Assembly: GCA_036426205.1 (NCBI GenBank)
Contig: CM071587.1
Span: 3,790,958 to 3,854,957, forward strand
Length of the DNA stretch: 64,000 bases
DNA from: Ascaphus truei
Lineage: Eukaryota; Chordata; Amphibia; Anura; Ascaphidae
Direction: 5' to 3'
The notes under the pieces are model-generated. The model saw only the letters and a list, made by a program, of their open reading frames with translations. It did no database searches and was not told where the DNA came from. This document shows, piece by piece, positions 20,785 through 31,239 of this stretch; the first letter of the stretch is position 1, and each line of letters opens with the position of its first letter. A program made the position numbers and the translations under genes.

Positions 20785-23673
20785 AAAGCTGCAGAAAATG
20801 GTTTTATTTTCCTCTGAACCCATTTTAAGTTCTCAGACGGTTGTGACATCTAACTCCACAGAACAATAAATACACATTAATATCGAGTTGGTTAGGAATA
20901 TGTACTGTAAATCTTATTCATTACTTTAGGGACAGGTACAAAATAATCAGCATCACAATACATAGGAATCAGCAGGACACCAGAATTCATATTTACCCCA
21001 CACAATTAAAAGTGGTTTCAAATGCATTAAAAAAATACACCAAATTTCAGTATACAGTAATTACTGACCAAGCTAGCCAACTGGATTCAGTTCTATTCCA
21101 TAAGAGTGGTGACCACCTGTTGACATCTGTATTATAGATTATATGATCAATAGAACCTTCATAATTTTCCCTTTTTATTCAGAGGTTAACTTTACAGTCA
21201 AAGTTGATAGATGAAATATCCCTGCAATTAAATACCCCCCCCCCCCTGTTTTTCCCACCTGAGCTATATTGTGTAGCCAATTAATGTCCTCGGAAGATCG
21301 TTATAGCCGGGCCTACTTTGTGGTTAAAGATATGGTGACCAGAAGTCCCGGTTTAGCCAGGGCAGGCCCACTATTTAAGGCCTGTCTCGACTTTTTTGGG
21401 GTGCTGTCCCTGGTTTTAAATCCCTTTGGCCGCGCATGCACAGTTGGCAAGTGCCGATCGGCACTTGCCGGCTGCTCATGTGCGGTCAGCGTTGGCCGGT
21501 CGTTCTTTGTACATACGCAGTTGGCGAGTGCCAACTGTGCATGCGTGAGATTTGTCACGGACAAATATGGTCACTCTAGTTAAAGAGCCAGTCCCAGGTA
21601 TTCTGTAGTTATATGACATGCATTTCCACTGTTCCCTTTTATTTATGCATTTTTCGTTTAAAATCAACAGCTTCTCCTGCTGGACTCTACTTTGTAACTA
21701 AAGCAGAACAATAGTGGGTTGCCAGGTTGGGAATGAAATCTGCCACGCAGAATAAACAAGCCGTGTAATAACGAGAGATGTCGCAGTGACCGGAAAAGCT
21801 GACCGAGAACAGGAAATCGCCGAAGTATACAGTATGAACCAATGCGTTGGGAGAGGGGCCTGCTACCCAGGGGGGGAGGGGACGTGGGTCAAAGTAAATA
21901 AAGTGCATACAGGTTTGTTTTGACACATTTTCTCCCGTTTGTGTCGCATATATGGAAGTGTTTCTTATGTTTGGGGGAGATTGCCCCTTTTAAACGCATT
22001 ATCAAATAAGGACCCTCGCAGTCATTTATAAGAAATAATCCAGCAAAATGTCAGCAAGTCCTCTCTACAATAGAAGACACAGAGCATTGTTGCTATGAAG
22101 ATTATGTCAAGCAGAAGTTCACAATGAGAGTATTAACTCTTTCAGCGACGGAGGGACTTGCAACGTTTGGCACTTGGCAAGATACTGTTTTGGAATTTCG
22201 GCATCCCGCGAGGTCTGTAGCCGACTATTAACTCCTCAGGAGACAGAGAAGCAACGCGGGAATTTTAAGCTCCATACCGACAATGACGGAGCTTCTGTGT
22301 TGGAACGGATTGATGTGCTGCTCCGTCTAATGTCAGCTGGAAGTTGGGGACAGGCCTGGGTGGGATCACGTCAGATCTGTGTTGGTTTAACAGGGTAAAT
22401 ATCAAATAAAAAGAAAGCCATGAAACAAAAGTGACCAATGCAGAATTAAGTCAAAGGAGAACAAGAGAAATAACACAGCTTTGCAATCAAGAATCAACTA
22501 GACCATCAGTGGCCAACTCCTGTCTTCATGAGCCACCAACAGGTGACGTTTTAAGGATATTCCTGCTTCAGCACAGGTGGCTCAATAAGTGGCTCACCTG
22601 TGCTGAAGCAGAGATAGCCCCAACACCTGTTGGTGGCCCTTAAGGACCAGAGATGGCCACCCCTGAACTAGACCAACCCACCATGTCAGAACAGGGTAAC
22701 CCACTGCTACACATCATCGAGGCTGTAATGACGACCAGTCTGACTTAAGAATGTATTCACAAACATTAAAAATAAAAAATGGTACTTAACTGGCAATTTG
22801 TTAAATATTGTAAACAAACATGTACATTTCAACATTTCTGGATCAGGGGGACGTGGGTGGGGGGGACTTTGCAACTGGCCAGCTCAGCACCGCAACAGAT
22901 ACCAGCTTCTCAGTGATTGCTAATGTTGGACTTTCGTAGTGTAATGACCAGTTTTTGTATTGACTGAGCCACCTGTGCTGAAGCAGAGATATCCTTAAAA
23001 CCCGACACAGTGGTGGCCCTTGAGGACTGGAGTTGCCCAGCCCTGAACTACACTCTATTTCTTTGCTGATCGTATATTCATTGTTATGGAGCAATCTACT
23101 ATTTACCTCCATGTACACTGCCCCCTGACCATTGAGACAAGCAGACTCTGCTACATTACGTTCTTTTGATCACTTACATTCAGTAGCGATGCAGGACCTG
23201 CGAGGGAAGTGGGAGGCAGATGACAAGTACAACAACGGCAAAGAACATTTCTTTACGTGAATAGTATCCTCTTAGTAGACACAAGCGTATAGGAGTTCAG
23301 AATGCAAGACGCAGTAAGGACTGCTGTTTTCCGAAGCATTACCCCTCTAGCGCCTTCAGGACTGGAGGGGGCTTGTAATGCATTGTAACCATGTCCTAAG
23401 AATTAACTGTGCGTCTTTTTCCCCCCCATCTGGGGGAGTGATCTTTGATCACGGATTTGCCCGTGTGCTCCAATGCCCTCCGCATTCATTCGCGGTTTTA
23501 AATAACGTCTACCCCCTTTTTTTTTTAATCCCATTTTGAGTTTTGTTCAGCAAAGCCGCATCAAGTATTGGTTACTGCACAACCCACACAACAGGTGACG
23601 TCGCTATATTCATGAGATCTCGCTGTCCATCCGTAGGGCGCCCACTGAAGTCCTGGGGCGCCTTGAGGTGGAT
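20785..23673 (-). other. ATP9A: Possible ATP9A 3'UTR
   Basis: The sequence downstream of the ATP9A stop codon contains an AATAAA on the minus strand at 20808-20803, set in an AT-rich non-repetitive context and followed about 10-20 nt later by a plausible end. That would give a 3'UTR of about 2.9 kb, interrupted by MITEs (22504-22665 and 22960-23045). Earlier AATAAA matches (for example near 21175 and 21640) are equally possible. The extent is inference. Confidence 0.35.
22504..22665. mobile_element. Foldback hAT-like MITE with perfect 8-bp target duplication
   Basis: Begins CATCAGTGGCCAACTCC, ends GATGGCCACCCCTG. It is flanked by AACTAGAC at 22496-22503 and 22666-22673, a perfect duplication of nnnTAnnn form. 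Confidence 0.85.
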
Positions 23674-23810
23674 CTATGTCGTGAGCTTGGAGTAACTTGG
23701 AGGAGAGAACTTTCTTCTCAGATACTTGAGGACGTAGAGGGGTAGACAACTGACCAGTGTTATCACCGTGACTTTCCAAAGGAACGACAGAGTGGCAATG
23801 AAGTAAACAT
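23674..23810 (-). CDS. ATP9A: ATP9A last coding exon (TM10, C-terminus, stop)
   Basis: The acceptor TTTTAG precedes the exon, which begins with two bases completing a split Asp codon. It encodes 44 residues ([13 protein letters not shown] ... [18 protein letters not shown]) and ends in TAG at 23676-23674. This is the last membrane segment and short cytosolic tail of the P4-ATPase. Human ATP9A ends ...[14 protein letters not shown], so only a few conservative changes are seen. The reading frame is clean. Confidence 0.95.
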
Positions 23811-24254
23811 CTAAAATGAATAAAACAATGGTTAATTCCAGAGTTCAATACACAAAGCAGTTGTACATTTCTATGCTTTTCTATCCCTTGAGTCCAGGCA
23901 CAAAGTACATTTTCCTGTCTTGTCTTTAAATAGTTTCTGGGCAAGCTAGCCAGCCTATCTGAACAAGCTCCTCACCCCTACCACACGCAGTAATTGTCAC
24001 CTGAGATCTGACTCCAAAAGACTCTTCATGGTCCCAAGGTTCAACAAAGTATCCGGCCGCTCCTCCTTCTCTTACCGTGCACCCCACAACTGGAACAGTC
24101 TACCATCTAAGATCTTTCAAGACTTCCACGGTCTCACATTTTAATCTGGTCTGTAACTGTTACTTACGCCTATAATCATATATTATCTCTTAAAATGTTG
24201 TCCATGAAATGTCTGTAAATTGAATGTATAACCTATGTTCATTTAATGTAACCG

Positions 24255-25114
24255 TGTATTGTCATAACTCACACAGCTTATAATGGTTGAAAGGCAGGGT
24301 TGCAGACCTGTCTAAGGCTGAGTCCATGGTGACTCCAGCCGTGCGGAGGCGCGCTGAGGCTGAGGGAAAGCGGGTGCTTTCCCTGGCTTTAGTTCGCGCG
24401 CCGTCCGGGGGCAGGCCAGTGACGTCACGGAGCTGGTTCGCCCTCATTGGGCGAACCGCTCACGTGACCAGCCCTGCGCTCCCGTGAGCGCCAAAACTAA
24501 AAAAAAATGTAAGTGCTATGCCTCTGCACGCCTGCGGAAGTGTGCGTGAGCCCCTGCTAAAGCTGCTCTCATTGCGGCTGCAGGGGCTCACTGACAAGTG
24601 TCAGCGCGCCTCAGCACGGGTCAGCGCCTAAGCGCTGACCATGGACTCAGCCTAAGACATGTGATATTCTTTATTGGCTATATGCTAACGGTGGAGGTTT
24701 TTTGTTGCCTTTTTCACCCACGATAATTTAAAATGTGAAATGGTAAACCTACCCAGCCTAGAAATATTTCAAAGCAAGTATAAACCAACCTCACACTGAT
24801 GATACCCATCAAGGTTGAAACATGTGAGTGGTTTGTACTTGCTTTGCTAGTCCCATGCTGTGCTTAAAAGCTGTGTGAACGGCGCTGCATCAGCTTAAAT
24901 GGGCTCCATGTGAATGGATATTCCAGGCAAAAGGTGACACATTGTGTGCTCATTTGCATGTCATTTCCCAGAATCCCTTACCGCAGTGGGAGCACTGTAT
25001 GCGAGGTGATGATGTCTAAGACATGTGAACGTGCTCACAAGTGATATTCTTTATTGGCTATATGCTAACGGTGGAGGTTTTTTGTTGCATTTTTCACCCA
25101 CCATAACTTAAAAT

Positions 25115-25145
<31 letters not shown>
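24255..25145 (+). repeat. Two tandem copies of the hammerhead-bearing dispersed repeat, with a nested MITE
   Basis: The block ATGTGATATTCTTTATTGGC through TTTTTCACCCAC occurs at 24658 and again at 25020, about 362 bp apart. Between them lie a hammerhead-like core (24796-24820) and the segment CATTTGCATGTCATTTCCCA. A PIF/Harbinger MITE interrupts the left copy at 24316-24652. A (TA)n tail closes the block. The arrangement resembles tandem units of a hammerhead-carrying retroelement. Confidence 0.75.
24316..24652. mobile_element. PIF/Harbinger-like MITE nested in the hammerhead repeat
   Basis: Terminal inverted repeats GGCTGAGTCCATGG and CCATGGACTCAGCC are exact. The element is flanked by TAA at 24313-24315 and 24653-24655, the 3-bp duplication typical of PIF/Harbinger. 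Removing it rejoins GACCTGTC-TAA-GACATGTG, the uninterrupted sequence of other copies of the host repeat. It is 337 bp, CpG-rich, and has no ORF of note. Confidence 0.9.
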
Positions 25146-26039
25146 TACACACACCATCCATGTACATGCGCATTAAAGCAGTACATCTTTCTCATCCCCC
25201 ATTGTCTGTAACTGTTACTTACGCCCATAACATACATTCTCTCCAACTGTCCATGAAATGTCTTTATATATAATGTATAACCTCTGTCCATTTAACGCAC
25301 CCCTATATTGTCCTCATAACTCTGAGCCCAGAACATACTTGAAAACGAGCGGTATTGCTTCCTAGCGAAACATGTTTTATGAATAAAACAAGTAACAGTG
25401 TACAGCGCTGCGTTATATGTTGGCGCTTATTAACAACCCCCCCCCCCCAAAATAAAAATATCATCATTTGCAAAGCAGTACGCTGCAGGTCCCCTCCGTG
25501 GGCGAAGGGTTAATAGAAAGAGCATAGCGCTGTCATTTGAAAGGGAGCCAGCAATATATTCCAAGGTTAACGCAAACCCCCGGCCGCCTGAGCCCTGCCT
25601 TTGTGTTCCAGACAGCCCTTTAACACGCGGCGTTTGAAGCCAGGAAGAGAGAGGCCACCGGTTGCACCGGAGCAGGATACGAAGCACGGACAGCGCTGGG
25701 GATCTTCGGAGGTCAGGAGTGACATCTTGTGGATGCAGATAGCTGCTCCCCCGGGCCACCGGGTGACCGGAGCGCCGCGTGGCGCGGAGTGACGAGCGTC
25801 GCAAACATGAAAGGGATGCAGTGTCCCGTCAACTGCACGGGGGGGTTATCTCCATGATTCGCGTCGGCGCAGGGGGATTGGAAAAGCCATTAGTCTCCCT
25901 GTCGCTGGTGGTGATGTGACGCGTGAAAGGTACGAGTTGCGGCATTCGGAAACGCAACTCCCTTTGTGCCACAGAGAGTTTTAAGGTTATATGAGATCAG
26001 TAGAGGTAAAGTTAACCCCCCTTTTGGTTTAGGGGATGT

Positions 26040-26400
26040 GTAGCAGGGGGTTTCCCGGAGCTGAAATGTTCTATTTACGGCTCTGTGGACCCCTTGCTTT
26101 CGAGATACTTCCCACTGTAGGTAGCACGTTTCTGTGTCCCCCCCATCTCCCCGCCCCCGTCTCCCCCCCGTCCCCCATGGGAAACAAAATGGCGGGTTGA
26201 ATCGCCCAGGTTGTAAGGGCCAATAGGAAGCCGCATTGTCATTTGGTGCGGTATTCCTATTGGCCAGCGTGTTGCATGGGGATTTAAATACCAGGAGATC
26301 GCAGCGCTAACTTTCCTGGTAAATATCTCGGGGACCAGGTGATCCCAGTAGCTAAAAGTAAGGCTTTTCAGTTTCGGGTACCCCCTGTTTCCCAGGAAAG
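26040..26400. mobile_element. Three-hairpin CCAAT element
   Basis: Ends GCAGGGGGTTTCCCGGAGCT and TTTCGGGTACCCCCTG. The centre has GCCAATAGGAAGCCGC and ATTCCTATTGGCC in inverted orientation. Related to the copy at 28970-29292. Confidence 0.65.
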
Positions 26401-26736
26401 GGGCTACGGGGGTGGGTGAGGTGGTGTGGGGCTGTTCGTTGCCTTATTTGTTCAGCTTTGACTGAGTATGCATGCTGAAACTAAAGTATTAGTTATCATG
26501 TAACTAGCTGTAGCTAGAACAACCAGTCATTAAACAACATAACAGTTGTGTGTGTGTGTGTATGCGCGCGCGCGTGCGCGTGTGTGAGTACCCTAATGGG
26601 GGATTTCAGAGCGGAATACGTAGCCAGGATATAAAAGACATCTGTCAGGAGAAGAAAATAAAATGAAAATAAATCAATAAAATGATTTGGTCAGGGTGCC
26701 GTTTTTGAATCCATATTGTGCACCCTGCAAGGCCTT

Positions 26737-26760
26737 CTGATGAAGCTCCGAGGAGTGAAA
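26737..26760 (+). ncRNA. Hammerhead-like core motif, second repeat family
   Basis: CTGATGA at 26737-26743 and GAAA at 26757-26760 flank a potential stem CTCC/GGAG, but unpaired AG and T bases separate the stem from the core. The sequence context (GAAACGCGTT) is that of a different dispersed repeat. This is weaker than the motif at 36352-36395 and may be inactive or coincidental. Confidence 0.3.
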
Positions 26761-27285
26761 CGCGTTGGAACTGCAGAGACTCTCCAGGCCAATCTCCGTT
26801 TGGAGGTTGGCGCCTGTGGAGACGCGGAAGAGACTGAAACCCGAGAGTTGCGCTTCCGTCACGACCGGAAGTGACGCCACAAGCCGAAACGGAGGACTCA
26901 TGCATCCACAGCACTGAGATGAGCACTGGTGCGGTCAGCTTTCTGTGAAACCTTTTGTGGTCAATCTGCGCTTGGCCCGTGGCCTAATTGTGAGTGTAAC
27001 CTGTATAGCCTTGTGTATTATAATTCAAAACAGTATCACACTATGATCTTCTCTCTTGCATTTAGTTTTTTTTCACGTCTTCAGCATCATCCCATCTCTA
27101 TTATTACCAAGCTACTGTTAAGGATTCATTCGTCGTTTGACTCCTACCCACCTAATGTGAGTCTATCGTCATCCACTGTTTTGAGCACTATCTGTCGATT
27201 GTTCCATATAGTAAACTCACCTGAGAAGGGTTTTCTCTTCCTATTATACCGGTTTCTATTTATGGTGTAATCTTTTGGAGTGTTA

Positions 27286-27560
27286 GGCTGCGCTTATAGT
27301 GCCAGCGACGCGACGTCGCGGCAAATCAAATGTATTGCCGCTGTCGCGTGCGCTTATAGCAAGCGCGACGGAGCGACGCTGGCGGAGCGAATTCTTGAAG
27401 CAGGTCAAATTTGAATTTTCAGAGGCTGTCGCCTCTGAACCAATGAAAGACCTGGTCGCCCGCGACGTCGCCAGAAAGCGAAATACAACTTTCGCTAGCG
27501 GTGACGGCAACGGGTGACGTCATCCGTCATGTCGCCGTCGCGCACACTATAAGCGCAGCC
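27286..27560. mobile_element. PIF/Harbinger-like MITE with TTA target duplication
   Basis: Terminal repeats GGCTGCGCTTATAGTG and CACTATAAGCGCAGCC are exact, and the element is flanked on both sides by TTA (27283-27285 and 27561-27563). The interior is CpG- and GACGTC-rich. An ORF of 75 codons inside has no resemblance to a transposase. Confidence 0.9.
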
Positions 27561-27620
27561 TTACATTGTTATTTTATCTCTCACACATAGTACTGCACTA
27601 TGGACTACGTTGGCACTTTA

Positions 27621-27914
27621 GGCCTCGTGCAATGCCGCGCGCCACCCCAAAAATGAATGTTTTCCATTGAGCGCGCACATACGCGTACACGCGCGCGATT
27701 TTTTAATTGAGTTTACAAATTGTTCTTGCCTTGCGACGGCCGTGCGAGAGCCACGGCACATGAGCGGTTCAGCCAATGAGGGCGAACCGATCATGTGATG
27801 CTACGGCCACGCCTCCCTGTCGCCTCCAGCCCGCAGTGCAGGTTTCGCGCACAACGCGCGAGTGACGTCACGCGGTCGTGCGCACACACCAACGCCGCAA
27901 CTATAAACGTGGCC
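27621..27914. mobile_element. PIF/Harbinger-like MITE, diverged, with TTA flanks
   Basis: Left end GGCCTCGTGC, right end CTATAAACGTGGCC, flanked by TTA at 27618-27620 and 27915-27917. It sits only 60 bp from the previous element and shares CpG-rich interior motifs. The terminal repeats are much less perfect. Confidence 0.65.
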
Positions 27915-28221
27915 TTATACGTAAGCGATAAGGATAACATTTGCTTGCATACTTGCTGTGCACCTGATCACCAAAAACATACATTTCATATTTCTTTAGA
28001 GCACTTCGAATCAAAATACGTGTTTATATATTTCCTGTACATTTTTACTAAGTTCCACAAAGCTGTCTGTGAGTAGGTTCCTGGCTCTGCACTTCTTTAA
28101 CCCTGACTGTGCTGAAAAGCAGTGTAAAGCGCTTATAGGGCCCCACGTTAACGTGGATAAGAAGAAAAATCCGGACATGCTGTGCGCTCATTGGTATGTC
28201 ATTACCCAGAATCCCACTCAC

Positions 28222-28425
28222 CAATAAATTCATGAAGGAAGACCAAAGAGGCGATGTAACAGGACAGGCTGAGGAGCTCGGCCACGATCATAAGCCAGTG
28301 CCACGTCTGGATGGTCAGCGCCACCATCAGCAGCTCGGTGAGAATCAGAGCCGTGAAGGAGATGGCCACGATGTGGACAAACTCGGACTCGAACAGCAGC
28401 AATGCCCCGTACATGATGATGCTTC
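28222..28425 (-). CDS. ATP9A: ATP9A exon (TM7 end, TM8, TM9)
   Basis: Acceptor GGTTACAG, then two bases completing a split Gly, then 67 residues ([20 protein letters not shown] ... [13 protein letters not shown]), then one base and the donor GTGAGT. The three hydrophobic segments fit TM7-TM9 of a P4-ATPase. [18 protein letters not shown] and SLVFLHEFI match ATP9A; ATP9B has [17 protein letters not shown] and SLAFLNEYF. Phases agree with both neighbouring exons. The frame is clean. Confidence 0.97.
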
Positions 28426-28969
28426 CTGTAACCAAGAAGGAGACGTCTCAAGGGGGCATCGGAGCTGGGAATGCGGCTGGCATCGTCCGCTATTTTAATT
28501 ACTGTAGACTTAAATAAAGCATTTTGTGCCCTATTTACAAAACGGCACTGCCCTACAAAACCCCTTTACTTTAGTGGTCCATAGCGAGTCTTCTGGCGCT
28601 GGAAGATGTCTTATACACTAGCAGCACTTAGTATGGATGCGCCTTTATGTCCGTTTCGGGGTTTTTCTTCTTTATAATTAACCAGTTTAGAGATACTGTA
28701 CCTGCATTTATTTTGTACCATTTTGGGGGGAGGTCGAGCCAACAATTCCCTATCCGAGTACGGGGGTTTGTTTATGTTTTATATCATATTATAAACGTCT
28801 TAGAAGAAATAAAAAGGGTACTTTAATATCCTTGGTTTGCCTTCCTTCTGTCCTGGGCGCACTCAGCACCGGTGGATCAGCGCCAGGGCGGCATGGAGGG
28901 CTCTTGTAGGATACATTGCCGGCTTTGACATAAAGCAGCAATATCAGCTTCCATTTTTTTCAGGTATGA

Positions 28970-29292
28970 ACAGGGGATCTCCGGGGCTGAACTGTGTTCA
29001 TTTCAGCTCCCAGAACCCCCTGCGACACTTACCTCCGTAGGGGGTGCCGGTGTCTCTGTAGAGTTTAAATCTCCCGGTACCGCCGGCCAATAGGAAGTCA
29101 CAACGGATGACGTCACAGCTTCCTATTGGTCCGCGTGACCCAGGACACTGAAAAGCCGCCATTTCGTTAGGCCCACCGTTTCTCTGCTTGCAGAGATGCC
29201 GCCACCTTTACGGAGGTAAGTATCTCTGGGAGCAGGGGGTCCCCGGAGCTGAAATTAGCGGGGTTCAGCTCCGAAGCCCCCTGCTTCCAACC
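28970..29292. mobile_element. Three-hairpin CCAAT element (best copy)
   Basis: Each end is its own small palindrome (left: CAGGGGATCTCCGGGGCTGA against TTTCAGCTCCCAGAACCCCC; right: GGGGGTCCCCGGAGCTGAAA against GTTCAGCTCCGAAGCCCCC). The centre is a third palindrome: GCCAATAGGAAGTCACAA opposite CAGCTTCCTATTGGTCC, with TGACGTCA between them. It lies in an ATP9A intron. Copies with the same plan occur at 19.24, 26.04, 37.2, 47.33 and 61.5 kb. Confidence 0.75.
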
Positions 29293-29621
29293 TGTAATAA
29301 ACGCAATGCAGCATGTATTCTTGCATTAAGCGGAATAAAGTGGTCTTGTCCTGACTCTGTGCTTAGTTTTAACCGACGTAAAGCACAGCGAGAATCCATA
29401 CAGTTTGTCCTGGACATTTATTTAAGCGTTTTATTGATTCTGTAGCACTGGGCCCAGGTATTATTACAGTTAGATCTTGTTCTTGAGCCTCATATAATGA
29501 ATTAATAAAGCTCAGTGTCCAACTCAAACTGACGCCTTGTTTTCCATCATCTGAGCGAATAAATAGTTTATTCGAAAAGCACTTGAAGTGCGGCGCCAAG
29601 TTGATTCTTACCTTGATAGAT

Positions 29622-29679
29622 ACTGATCAGAACCCAGATTAGAAAGGTTTTGTACGACAAAGGACGACCCTGAAAAAAG
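29622..29679 (-). CDS. ATP9A: ATP9A exon (TM7 start)
   Basis: Acceptor CTTTTTTCAG, then 19 codons GRPLSYKTFLIWVLISIYQ plus one base, then the donor GTAAGA. It joins in phase 0 to the exon at 31007-31115 and in phase 1 to 28222-28425. GRPLSYKTF is the ATP9A form; ATP9B has GRSLSFKTF. The frame is clean. Confidence 0.97.
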
Positions 29680-29828
29680 GTGAAAGGTGGAATTACGAAA
29701 GCAATCGCTTCTACTGAACTGATGTCTTTGTACTGTGGATAGAGAATGTATAATAATAAATTAACATTGCACACGGGGCTAGGGTGTGTGTGCTGGGGTT
29801 CATTTAAAAAGGAAATCCCTTCAAGCAC

Positions 29829-30275
29829 CAAAGTGTACTAATGGCAGTGACATGGTTAAGGGGTCAGTCCCTCCTAGGAGCCAAGTGTACTAATGGCAGT
29901 GACATGGTTAAGGGGTCAGTCCCTCTAGGACCAAAGTATACTAATGGCAGTGACATGGTTAAGGGGTCAGTCCCTCCTAGGGGCAAAGTGTACTAATTGC
30001 AGTGCCATGTTTAAGGGGTCAGTCCCTCCTAGGAGCCAAGTGTACTAATGGCAGTGACATGGTTAAGGGGTCAGTCCCTCCTAGGAGCCAAGTGTACTAA
30101 TGGCAGTGACATGGTAAAGGGGTCAGTCCCTCCTAGGAGCCAAGTGTACTAATGGCAGTGACATGGTAAAGGGGTCAGTCCCTCCTAGGAGCCAAGTGTA
30201 CTAATGGCAGTGACATGGTTATGGGGTCAGTCCCTCTAGGACCAAAGTGTACTAATGGCAGTGACACGGTTAAGG
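29829..30275 (+). repeat. 52-bp tandem repeat, nine units, inside a dispersed repeat
   Basis: Nine units containing AGTGTACTAATGGCAGTGAC and GGTTAAGGGGTCAGTCCCTC lie in the intron beside the exon at 29622-29679. The flanks (AAAGGAAATCCCTTC on the left; TTTTTTTACCC and CTTATCTTTATTGGCTCTCT on the right) match a second copy of the parent repeat at 35150-35420 that has only one unit, so the array arose inside the repeat. Confidence 0.9.
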
Positions 30276-31006
30276 GGTTACATCTGGGGGGTTGATGCCT
30301 TTTTTTACCCCCTATATGTATTTTAAAAAAAAATTAAGTTTGTTTGTGAGCACGGTGAGTGGAGACTTCAGAGGGGTCTGATTTCCTCTGCCTGCTCCCT
30401 TCTGTTTGATGTCAACTGTGTGTTCAACAAGACTCTGCACCGGCAGAGACCCCCCTCCTTATCTTTATTGGCTCTCTGATAAGACCAGGTTGGGCAAAGG
30501 CTAACAAATGCAATTTGTAAATACATTTCCAGACAAAGAAAATGAGCCAAATATTTGCTTTAGGCACCGTTAGATTAGTTTAAGGAAGCCAACTGGATAA
30601 CTAAATTGTTCACAAAAATACTGTTTGGTGGCCATTTACATAGGATTGCACCTATACCGTCTTTAGGGGACTGGGCCAGTATATCTATCCAAGATGTGAG
30701 CTATGTACAAAACATAAACCTGTACATTGCACCATCAGAGTTGGCAGGACTGCACCTAAACAACTTCTACAGGAACCCCTCACCTGTACAAACAGTATTG
30801 TGACCTTCAGGCAGAGAAGGACAAGCTGGCACATGCTGCAGGGTTACTGAGCAATGTTAAATAAGTGTTTTGCCTGCACTGCCGCCATTCACCGGGGTGA
30901 GGGAAACGGCTCTCGCTGTCCGGCGTGCCTGGCGTCTGCCAATTAAACTGGAATCTCCCACTTCATCGGTCAGGGACCTCTGGGCGCCGGGGTGAAAGAC
31001 GCTTAC

Positions 31007-31115
31007 CTTAAGGAGGTCCTTATAGAGTTCAGGGTAGAGCATGGCAACCTCAGACTTGACATCTTTATCCAGCACCAAAGAAAACACGGGGAACATGGTG
31101 TAGAGAGTGGAGTAT
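31007..31115 (-). CDS. ATP9A: ATP9A exon (TM6)
   Basis: Acceptor CCCGGCAG, one base completing a split Gly, then 36 residues ([20 protein letters not shown] ... [11 protein letters not shown]) and the donor GTAAGC in phase 0. It encodes TM6 and the following cytosolic loop. [21 protein letters not shown] is the ATP9A form; ATP9B has [21 protein letters not shown]. The frame is clean. Confidence 0.97.
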
Positions 31116-31239
31116 CTGCCGGGACAAGGAGGGATACCCGCACAGGCTCACTTTCACATAGCAACACAACGAGGATCTTTGTAGGGATCCCTTTCATCGG
31201 ATAAATGTAAAAATCATCCACATAGTGCTGTACAGGAGC

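Noticed and set aside
28196..28517. Plus-strand ORFs of 68-100 codons over the ATP9A exon
   Set aside because: They are antisense shadows of the exon at 28222-28425, which has splice sites and conserved sequence on the minus strand.
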